Origin: an uncultured Bacteroidota bacterium
GTDB lineage: Bacteria; Bacteroidota; Bacteroidia; Flavobacteriales; Flavobacteriaceae
Assembly (NCBI GenBank): GCA_902629505.1
Contig: CACORF010000006.1
Span: 1 to 34,257, forward strand
Reading direction: 5' to 3'
DNA: 34,257 bases
Within the stretch, counting starts at the first letter, position 1, and each line of letters opens with the position of its first letter. The notes beneath the pieces are model-generated. The model was not told where the DNA came from, did no database searches, and saw only the letters and a program-made list of their open reading frames with translations. Positions 26,388 through 32,990 of this stretch are shown piece after piece. Made by a program: the position numbers and the translations under genes.

Positions 26388-29159
26388 ATGGAAAGTTCAA
26401 AAAAGCTTTTTTTACTTGATGCTTATGCACTAATATACAGAGGATATTATGCATTTATAAAAAATCCCAGGATCAATTCTAAAGGGACAGATACTTCTGC
26501 AATATTAGGATTTATGAACTCTCTTTTAGAGATAATTAGAACTCAAAATCCAGATTACATAGCTGTTGCTTTTGATAAAGGCGGATCAATTACAAGATCT
26601 GAGATGTTTACTGATTATAAAAGTAATAGAGATAAAACACCAGAACCAATATTAGTTGCCATACCGTATATTAAACAGATACTTAAATCTATGAACATAT
26701 CTATTCTTGAAAAAGAAGGGTATGAGGCAGATGATGTAATAGGAACGGTTGCTAAAGATGCAGAGAAAAATAATTTTAAGGTATATATGGTAACACCAGA
26801 TAAAGATTTTGCCCAACTTGTATCAGATAATATTTTCCTTTGTAAGCCAGCTAGAATGGGAAATAGTATGGAAATATGGGGGGTTGATGAAGTCAGGGAT
26901 AGGTTTGAGGTGGATTCACCAGAGCAAGTAATTGATTATTTGGGAATGATGGGAGATTCAGTTGATAATATTCCTGGACTACCAGGAGTTGGAGATAAAA
27001 CTGCAAAAAAATTTATAAAAGAATATGGGAATTTAGAGACTCTTCTAGAAAATTCACATGAAATCACAGGGAAACTTGGCGAAAAAATTGCAGATAATAA
27101 AGAGCTTGGAATTTTATCAAAAAAACTAGCAAGAATAATTCTTGATGTACCTATTAAATATAAATTAAATGACTTTGAGTTATCTGATCCTGATAATAAA
27201 AGTGTAATGGAAATTTTTGATGAGCTTGAATTTAAAAGAGTAAAAGAGACATTTTTTAAAATTTTTGGAATTAACAATTCTGATGTGAATAATCAAGATT
27301 TAATCCAAGGAGATTTATTTGGTGGGAATAATTTAACTCAAGACATATCAAACTTAAGCAAGAGTGATTCCGACTATCAAAGAGTTGACTCAAGTCAAGA
27401 GTTAGAATATTTAGTTAGTAAACTATTAACGCAAACAGTTGTTGCATTTGATACTGAAACAGAAGGGCTAAACTCGTTAGATACTGAAATTGTTGGTATT
27501 TCATTTTCATGGTTAGAAAAAAAAGGGTACTATGTGCCAATTGAGAATAAAAAATCTATTCAAAAAGAATATTTTGACATTATGAGACCTTTTTTTGAGA
27601 ATCAAGAGATAACTAAAGTTGGTCATAATCTTAAGTTTGATATTAAAGTATTATTTAAATATAATGTTGAAGTCTCAGGACCATTATATGATACTATGGT
27701 AGCTCATTACCTAATAAACCCAGACATGAGGCATAATCTTGATACATTATGTGAATCTTACTTGAACTATTCACCAATATCAATTGAGAGCCTTATTGGC
27801 AAAAGAGGAAAAAACCAAGGATCTATGAAAGATGTTCCAGTTGAAGAACTAACTGATTATGCCGCTGAAGATGCTGATCTTACTCTTCAATTAAAGCAAA
27901 TTTTTGATGAAGAGTTAAAAGCAAACGAAGTTGAAAATATATTTAAGAATATTGAGATTCCAATGATCCGTGTTCTTGCAGATATGGAAAAAGAGGGAAT
28001 AAGCATAGATAGCTCATATTTAAATAATTTAGACAAAGTATTTGAATCTGAGCTTGATAAATTAAAAGATGGAATTTTTAATAAATCTGGTGAAGAATTT
28101 AATCTTAATTCTCCAAAGCAGCTAGGGGATATATTGTTCGATAAGCTAAAATTAGTCTCAAAACCAAAAAAAACTAAAACTGGACAATACTCTACTTCTG
28201 AAGAAGTTTTATCTAGTCTAGCAAATGAACACGAAATTATAAGGAGTATATTAGAATGGAGATCCTTAGATAAACTTCAAAATACTTATGTTAGATCTTT
28301 ACCAAATGAGGTGAGCGCAAGAACAGGTAGGATTCATACAAAATTTAATCAGACTGTAACAACTACTGGTCGTTTAAGTAGTAATAATCCAAATCTACAG
28401 AATATCCCAATTAGAACTCAAAATGGTCAAAAAATTAGAGAAGCATTTATTCCAAAAAATGATGATTTTGAGCTTCTAGCAGCTGATTATTCTCAGATTG
28501 AATTAAGAGTAATAGCATCAATCAGTAAGGATAAGAATATGATTGATGCATTTGTAAAAAATCAAGATATTCATACCATAACTGCCTCAAAAATTTATGA
28601 TTTGGACCCAGAGAATGTAACAAGAGAACAAAGAGGCAATGCTAAAACCGTGAATTTTGGAATAATTTATGGTGTCTCTGCGTTTGGATTAAGTCAACAG
28701 ACTAACTTATCTAGATCTGAGTCAAAGATTATGATTGATAATTATTTTGAAAATTATCCTGGACTTAGAGATTATATGTCTAGTCAGATTGATTTTGCAA
28801 GAAATAAAGGTTATGTAGAGACTATTATGGGAAGAAGACGATATTTACAGAATATTAACTCACAAAACAATATGTTAAGAAGTGGTGCTGAAAGAAATGC
28901 TATAAATGCACCTATTCAAGGAAGCGCTGCTGATATTATCAAAATTGCAATGATAAGAGTTCATAAAAAGTTCAAAGAACAGTCCTTAAAATCAAAAATG
29001 TTACTTCAGGTTCATGATGAACTTGTTTTTGATGTACATAAATCAGAAAAAGATATAGTTAAAAATATAGTCAAAGATACTATGGAATCTGCTGTAAAGC
29101 TTGATGTTCCACTTAAAATTGACTTAGAATTTGGAAAAAACTGGTTAGAGGCACATTAA
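26388..29159 (+). CDS. polA: DNA polymerase I
   Basis: A 923-residue repair and Okazaki-fragment polymerase with all three activities. The 5' nuclease domain (1-290) has FDKGG, YEADDVIG and the helix-hairpin-helix GLPGVGDKTA. The 3'-5' exonuclease (about 340-510) retains DTE (Asp355, Glu357), HNLKFD (Asp418) and YAAED (Asp495), so proofreading should be intact. Polymerase motifs: motif A ADYSQIELR (Asp700), motif B NAKTVNFGIIYG (Lys753, Phe757) and motif C VHDE (876-878). Phe757 corresponds to the residue that disfavours dideoxynucleotides in E. coli Pol I. It is divergent from tadA and 64 bp upstream of rplM. Confidence 0.97.
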   Translation: MESSKKLFLLDAYALIYRGYYAFIKNPRINSKGTDTSAILGFMNSLLEIIRTQNPDYIAVAFDKGGSITRSEMFTDYKSNRDKTPEPILVAIPYIKQILKSMNISILEKEGYEADDVIGTVAKDAEKNNFKVYMVTPDKDFAQLVSDNIFLCKPARMGNSMEIWGVDEVRDRFEVDSPEQVIDYLGMMGDSVDNIPGLPGVGDKTAKKFIKEYGNLETLLENSHEITGKLGEKIADNKELGILSKKLARIILDVPIKYKLNDFELSDPDNKSVMEIFDELEFKRVKETFFKIFGINNSDVNNQDLIQGDLFGGNNLTQDISNLSKSDSDYQRVDSSQELEYLVSKLLTQTVVAFDTETEGLNSLDTEIVGISFSWLEKKGYYVPIENKKSIQKEYFDIMRPFFENQEITKVGHNLKFDIKVLFKYNVEVSGPLYDTMVAHYLINPDMRHNLDTLCESYLNYSPISIESLIGKRGKNQGSMKDVPVEELTDYAAEDADLTLQLKQIFDEELKANEVENIFKNIEIPMIRVLADMEKEGISIDSSYLNNLDKVFESELDKLKDGIFNKSGEEFNLNSPKQLGDILFDKLKLVSKPKKTKTGQYSTSEEVLSSLANEHEIIRSILEWRSLDKLQNTYVRSLPNEVSARTGRIHTKFNQTVTTTGRLSSNNPNLQNIPIRTQNGQKIREAFIPKNDDFELLAADYSQIELRVIASISKDKNMIDAFVKNQDIHTITASKIYDLDPENVTREQRGNAKTVNFGIIYGVSAFGLSQQTNLSRSESKIMIDNYFENYPGLRDYMSSQIDFARNKGYVETIMGRRRYLQNINSQNNMLRSGAERNAINAPIQGSAADIIKIAMIRVHKKFKEQSLKSKMLLQVHDELVFDVHKSEKDIVKNIVKDTMESAVKLDVPLKIDLEFGKNWLEAH

Positions 29160-29187
29160 TTAAAAAAAAGTTTTTTTAAAATTTTTT
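29160..29187 (+). terminator. Weak AT-only hairpin after polA
   Basis: TTAAAAAAA (29160-29168) pairs with TTTTTTTAA (29171-29179) and is followed by T6 (29182-29187). With no G-C pairs and almost no loop, it is a poor intrinsic terminator. It is listed because it is the only structure between polA and the rplM promoter. Confidence 0.2.
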
Positions 29188-29194
29188 ATAATTG

Positions 29195-29202
29195 TACATT
29201 TG
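29195..29202 (+). promoter_or_regulatory. Candidate -7 promoter box of the rplM operon
   Basis: TACATTTG followed by CAC is an exact TAnnTTTG match. It would place the transcript start about 15-18 nt before the rplM ATG. This is the strongest promoter candidate in the window given the gene downstream. Confidence 0.55.
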
Positions 29203-29223
29203 CACGCCTAGATTTAATCTATT

Positions 29224-29679
29224 ATGACTAAAACAAGTTATAAAACTATATCAGCAAATAGTAAAACAGTAAACAAGGAATGGGTACTTGTTGACGCTGC
29301 TAAATTACCATTAGGTAGAACTGCTTCAATAGTTGCTACTCTTCTAAGAGGAAAACATAAAACTAACTTTACACCTCATGTTGATTGTGGTGACAATGTA
29401 ATTGTAATTAATGCTGAGAAGATTGAGCTATCCGGTGATAAGTGGAGCCAAAAGCAGTATATAAGCCATACAGGTTATCCTGGTGGACAAAGAATCATTA
29501 CTGCTGATAAACTTCATCAAAAAAATAACATTAAGCTTGTTGAGAAGGCTGTAAAAGGTATGCTACCGAAAAATAAACTTGGATCTGAATTATACAGAAA
29601 TTTAAAAGTTTTTCCGGGTTCAGAACATAGTCATGAGGCACAGAAACCAAAATTAATTGACGTTAATAGCAAAATATAA
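29224..29679 (+). CDS. rplM: 50S ribosomal protein L13
   Basis: A 151-residue large-subunit protein that binds 23S rRNA early in assembly. Seen: the SYKTISANSKTVNKEWV start typical of Bacteroidota, PLGRTASIVATLLRGKHK, VDCGDNVIVINAEKIELSG, the HTGYPGG loop and the MLPKNKLG segment. First gene of rplM-rpsI-rpsB-tsf. Its TAA shares one base with the rpsI ATG. Confidence 0.98.
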   Translation: MTKTSYKTISANSKTVNKEWVLVDAAKLPLGRTASIVATLLRGKHKTNFTPHVDCGDNVIVINAEKIELSGDKWSQKQYISHTGYPGGQRIITADKLHQKNNIKLVEKAVKGMLPKNKLGSELYRNLKVFPGSEHSHEAQKPKLIDVNSKI

Positions 29680-30065
29680 TGGAAGTAATTCACAAAATTG
29701 GAAGAAGAAAAACATCTGTAGCTAGAGTATACATGTCAGAGGGTAAAGGTAATATTACTGTTAATAAAAAAGCTTACTCAGATTTTTTTAGTACAGCTGC
29801 GTTACAATATAAAATTCTTCAACCATTCAATTTAACAGAAACTAAAGATAAATTTGATTTGTCAGTTAGTGTAAAGGGTGGGGGTGTAAATGGACAAGCT
29901 GAAGCAATAAGACTTGCTATATCTAGAGCATTAGTCGAATTCAATGAAGAATTCAAATCTACATTAAAATCAGAGGGCTTGATGACTAGAGATCCAAGAA
30001 TGGTTGAGAGAAAGAAATTTGGTCAAAAGAAAGCAAGAAAAAAATTCCAATTCTCTAAAAGATAA
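29679..30065 (+). CDS. rpsI: 30S ribosomal protein S9
   Basis: A 128-residue small-subunit protein whose basic tail reaches the P-site tRNA. Seen: GRRKTSVARVYM at 8-19, VKGGGVNGQAEAIRLAISRAL in the middle, MTRDPRMVERKKFGQKKARK, and the C-terminal KFQFSKR ending in the invariant Lys-Arg. It overlaps rplM by one base, the usual coupling of L13 and S9. Length is normal. Confidence 0.98.
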   Translation: MEVIHKIGRRKTSVARVYMSEGKGNITVNKKAYSDFFSTAALQYKILQPFNLTETKDKFDLSVSVKGGGVNGQAEAIRLAISRALVEFNEEFKSTLKSEGLMTRDPRMVERKKFGQKKARKKFQFSKR

Positions 30066-30068
30066 ATT

Positions 30069-30845
30069 ATGGCTAAGACAGACGTTAAAGAATTATTGGA
30101 TGCAGGTGTACATTTCGGACACCTAACAAGAAAGTGGAATCCTAACATGGCTCCTTACATTTACATGGAGCGAAATGGTATTCATATTATCAATTTATAC
30201 AAAACTGCTGCAAAGCTTGAAGAATCTGTAAACGCAATTAAAAAAATAGTACTTTCTGGTAGAAAGATTCTTTTTGTTGCAACAAAAAAACAAGCAAAAG
30301 ATATAGTAGCTGAAAAAGCTGATTCAGTAAACATGCCATACATAACTGAAAGATGGCCTGGTGGAATGCTAACTAATTTTGTTACTATCAGGAAAGCTGT
30401 AAAAAAAATGAATGCTATTGACAGAATGAAAGCTGATGGTACATTTGAAACACTCTCTAAGAAAGAGAAACTTCAAGTTGACAGGCAAAGAGCTAAATTG
30501 GAAAAAAATCTTGGTTCAATATCTGAAATGACAAGATTACCTGGTGCTATCTTTGTTGTAGATACATTAAATGAGAAGATTTCAGTTCAAGAAGCTCAGA
30601 AATTAAATATTCCAATTTTTGCTATGGTTGACACAAATTCTGATCCTAATGAAGTTGATTTTATTATTCCTTCAAATGACGATGCATCAAAATCTATAGA
30701 AAAGATTCTAGACATAGTATGTAGTGCAATTAAAGAGTCCTTAGAAGAAAGAAAGAAGGAAAAAGAAATTGATGAACAAAAGAAATTAGAAGAAGCCGAG
30801 GCTAAAGCCAATAACGTAGACACCGATGCTTCAGAAGAAGAATAA
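30069..30845 (+). CDS. rpsB: 30S ribosomal protein S2
   Basis: A 258-residue protein that joins the 30S subunit late, near S1. Seen: LLDAGVHFGHLTRKWNP at the N-terminus, RKILFVATKKQAKDIV, ERWPGGMLTNFVTIR, and IFVVDTLNEKISVQEAQKLNIP with the VDTNSDPNEVDFIIPSNDDA block. The last 30 or so residues form a highly charged, Glu-rich tail ending EEE. It starts 3 bp after rpsI; tsf follows after 21 bp, the conserved S2/EF-Ts pairing. Confidence 0.98.
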   Translation: MAKTDVKELLDAGVHFGHLTRKWNPNMAPYIYMERNGIHIINLYKTAAKLEESVNAIKKIVLSGRKILFVATKKQAKDIVAEKADSVNMPYITERWPGGMLTNFVTIRKAVKKMNAIDRMKADGTFETLSKKEKLQVDRQRAKLEKNLGSISEMTRLPGAIFVVDTLNEKISVQEAQKLNIPIFAMVDTNSDPNEVDFIIPSNDDASKSIEKILDIVCSAIKESLEERKKEKEIDEQKKLEEAEAKANNVDTDASEEE

Positions 30846-30866
30846 TAACCTCAAAATTTTACTAAA

Positions 30867-31688
30867 TTGAAAATAACTGCATCTGATGTAAATAAGTTAA
30901 GACAAGCTACAGGAGCTGGAATGATGGACTGTAAAAAAGCTCTCGAAGAATCTAGTGGAGACTTTGACAAGGCAATTGAAGTACTTAGAAAGAAAGGACA
31001 AAAGGTTGCAGCCAACAGGGCTGATAGAGAATCATCTGAAGGTGTTGTATTGGCTAAGGTTAATTCAGATAATACCTCTGGGATTATAATTTCTTTAAAT
31101 TGTGAAACTGATTTTGTTGCAAAAAATGATGATTATGTTCAATTGGCTCAAAAATTAGCTGATCATGCACTTAACTTTACTGATAAAGAATCTTTCCTAG
31201 ACTCAGATTTTGAAGGAATGAAGGTTTCAGAAAAATTGTTAGAACAAACAGGCATAATTGGTGAAAAAATTGAAATAGGTTCTTTTGAGCACATATCTGC
31301 AAGCTTTGTTGGATCATACATCCATGCCGGTAACAAAATAGCCTCAATTGTTGGATTTTCAGAAAACTTTGAAAAAGCAGGTGATGTTGGTAAAGATTTA
31401 TCAATGCAAATAGCTGCCATGAATCCAGTTTCTATTGATGAGAATGGAGTAAGCCAGGATATCATCGCTAAAGAAATTGAAATTGCAAAGGATCAGCTAA
31501 GACAAGAGGGTAAGCCAGAGGAAATGTTAGATAATATTGCCAAAGGTAAGCTTAAAAAGTTTTTCAAAGAAAACACTCTTATTAATCAGCAGTTTATAAA
31601 AGACAGCAAAATAAGTATTTCACAATATCTTAAGGGTTTCTCTGATTCAGTTGAAGTAACTGGTTTCTCTAGAGTAGGTCTTGTCTAA
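30867..31688 (+). CDS. tsf: Elongation factor Ts
   Basis: A 273-residue nucleotide exchange factor that recycles EF-Tu-GDP. The N-terminal UBA-like domain (ITASDVNKLRQATGAGMMDC) is followed by the catalytic core with CETDFVAKN (TDFVA 81-85), whose Asp-Phe reaches the EF-Tu nucleotide site. The C-terminal end has EGKPEEMLDNIAKGKLKKF and a final SRVGLV. The start is TTG at 30867: no in-frame ATG precedes it, and later Met codons (19-20) would remove the UBA domain. The gene ends flush against the stop of the convergent DUF3127 gene. Confidence 0.97.
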   Translation: MKITASDVNKLRQATGAGMMDCKKALEESSGDFDKAIEVLRKKGQKVAANRADRESSEGVVLAKVNSDNTSGIIISLNCETDFVAKNDDYVQLAQKLADHALNFTDKESFLDSDFEGMKVSEKLLEQTGIIGEKIEIGSFEHISASFVGSYIHAGNKIASIVGFSENFEKAGDVGKDLSMQIAAMNPVSIDENGVSQDIIAKEIEIAKDQLRQEGKPEEMLDNIAKGKLKKFFKENTLINQQFIKDSKISISQYLKGFSDSVEVTGFSRVGLV

Positions 31689-32057
31689 CTAAAATGGTAA
31701 GTCATCCTCCGTCAAATCACTTGGTGAATCTGTATCAGGTTCTAATGGCAAATCAGCAGGTGCTGAATCCATAACTTGATCATCTAGTGACTCTATTCTC
31801 CATCCTTGAATGGAGTTAAAATATTTTATTCCTTGATCAGGGCTTTCCCATTCTCTTCCTCTTATGTTAATTCCTATTCTAACAGTTTGACCTATATTGA
31901 AGTTATCAAGAAGTTCACAATTATTCTGAACAAATTCAATTAATATATGCTGGGGGTATTGATCCTCAGTTGTTAAGACTAATTCTCTTTTACGAAAACC
32001 ATTCTCTCCGTATGTTTTTATATCTCCAATAAGTTTAATTTTTCCAAGTAATTCCAT
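31689..32057 (-). CDS. DUF3127 family protein, OB-fold-like with SSB-type acidic tail
   Basis: A 122-residue Bacteroidota-specific protein. Residues 1-90 hold the DUF3127 core: GKIKLIGDIKTYGENGFRKR, TEDQYPQHILIEF, NIGQTVRIGINIRGREW and KYFNSIQGWRIE, a strand pattern like a single-stranded-DNA-binding OB fold. Residues 91-116 are a Pro/Asp/Ser-rich linker. The last six residues are EDDLPF, close to the acidic tip with which SSB recruits repair proteins. A role in DNA metabolism is inference. It is last in the greA-HIT-DUF3127 run, sharing one base with the HIT stop. Confidence 0.85.
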   Translation of the reverse strand: MELLGKIKLIGDIKTYGENGFRKRELVLTTEDQYPQHILIEFVQNNCELLDNFNIGQTVRIGINIRGREWESPDQGIKYFNSIQGWRIESLDDQVMDSAPADLPLEPDTDSPSDLTEDDLPF

Positions 32058-32446
32058 TATATATAAGATTTTATTTTGTTCATTGTTTCAATAAATTGAT
32101 TCTCTGTCATATTAATTTTAGAATCAAAAGACATATCATTCATATTATTAATTGGGATAAGATGAACATGGACATGTGGAACCTCAAGTCCAATAACACT
32201 TATTCCAACTCTTTCGCAAACTACAGCTTTTTTTATTGCGTTAGCAATTTTTTTAGAGAAAATAATAAGTTCAGACAAAGTTTTATCATCCATATCAAAT
32301 ATCTGATCTATTTCTTTTTTGGGTATACATAATGTATGACCTTCAGCATTTGGATTTATATCCAAAAAAGCAAGGAAGCTTTCATCTTCGTAAATTTTAT
32401 ATGATGGTATCTCACCTGATATTATTTTTGAAAAAATTGATGCCAT
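32057..32446 (-). CDS. HIT family nucleotide-binding protein
   Basis: A 129-residue histidine-triad protein of the HINT type, which hydrolyses AMP-linked phosphoramidates or similar nucleotide conjugates. Seen: SIFSKIISGEIPSYKIYEDE at the N-terminus, DINPNAEGHTLCIPK (29-43) and the triad HVHVH (91-95). It overlaps both greA and the DUF3127 gene by a single base, so all three are cotranslated. The physiological substrate is unknown; the greA-HIT pairing is frequent in flavobacteria. Confidence 0.95.
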   Translation of the reverse strand: MASIFSKIISGEIPSYKIYEDESFLAFLDINPNAEGHTLCIPKKEIDQIFDMDDKTLSELIIFSKKIANAIKKAVVCERVGISVIGLEVPHVHVHLIPINNMNDMSFDSKINMTENQFIETMNKIKSYI

Positions 32447-32919
32447 TATCTTGAAATTTCTAGAATTTCAAACTTAACATTCCCGCTAGGAATAACTATC
32501 TCTGCAATATCACCTGTCTTTTTACCTAAAAGTCCTTTGCCAATCGGAGAATCAACAGATATTTTTCCTTGGGCAAGATTTGCTTCACTTTGTGCAACAA
32601 GCTTATATTCCATAATAGATGAATTTATTAGGTTTTTAATCTTTACTGTAGAGTGAACTAGTACTTTTGAAGAGTCTAATTTTGATTCATCAATAATTCT
32701 AGCATTTGAGAGCGTCTCTTCAAGTTTTGAAATCTCTAATTCAAGCATACCTTGTGCTTCTTTTGCAGCATCATATTCTGCATTTTCACTAAGATCACCC
32801 TTATCTCTTGCCTCAGCAATTGCTTGGGATGCACGAGGTCTCTCCACATCTTTAAGTTGTGCTAATTTATCTCTAAGCTCTTTTAAGCCTTTTTCAGTAT
32901 AATATGAAATATTGCCCAT
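32446..32919 (-). CDS. greA: Transcription elongation factor GreA
   Basis: A 157-residue factor that enters the RNA polymerase secondary channel and stimulates cleavage of backtracked RNA. N-terminal coiled coil with GLKELRDKLAQLKDVERPRA, the acidic tip DLSENAEYDAAKEAQG (Asp and Glu needed for cleavage) and the C-terminal FKBP-like half with SPIGKGLLGKKTGD. The ATG at 32919 is preferred over the TTG two codons upstream because it gives the usual GreA N-terminus (M-x-x-I-SYYT). It is the first gene of greA-HIT-DUF3127. A terminator-like hairpin lies only 13 bp upstream. Confidence 0.96.
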   Translation of the reverse strand: MGNISYYTEKGLKELRDKLAQLKDVERPRASQAIAEARDKGDLSENAEYDAAKEAQGMLELEISKLEETLSNARIIDESKLDSSKVLVHSTVKIKNLINSSIMEYKLVAQSEANLAQGKISVDSPIGKGLLGKKTGDIAEIVIPSGNVKFEILEISR

Positions 32920-32927
32920 ATTCAATG

Positions 32928-32951
32928 CAAAAATCCCCTATTAAAGGGGAT
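32928..32951 (-). terminator. Intrinsic terminator of the TonB-dependent receptor gene
   Basis: On the - strand ATCCCCT (32951-32945) and AGGGGAT (32939-32933) form a perfect 7-bp stem with four G-C pairs and a 5-base loop, followed directly by a T-tract. It is the only GC-rich hairpin with a T-run that I find in the window. It lies 40 bp after the receptor stop and just before greA. The T-tract also reads GATTTTTG, a 7/8 match to the -7 box. Confidence 0.75.
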
Positions 32952-32963
32952 ATATAACTCTAA

Positions 32964-32983
32964 TTTACAAAATTTTACAAAAT
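32964..32983. repeat. Perfect tandem 10-bp repeat upstream of greA
   Basis: TTTACAAAAT occurs twice head to tail (32964-32973 and 32974-32983), one helical turn apart, between the receptor stop and the hairpin. The same 10-mer lies upstream of tadA at 26315-26324, in the same orientation relative to the gene. It could be a regulator site. Confidence 0.45.
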
Positions 32984-32990
32984 ATTTTAT

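Noticed and set aside
32923-32925. TTG as the start of greA
   Set aside because: An in-frame ATG two codons downstream gives the standard GreA N-terminus and length.
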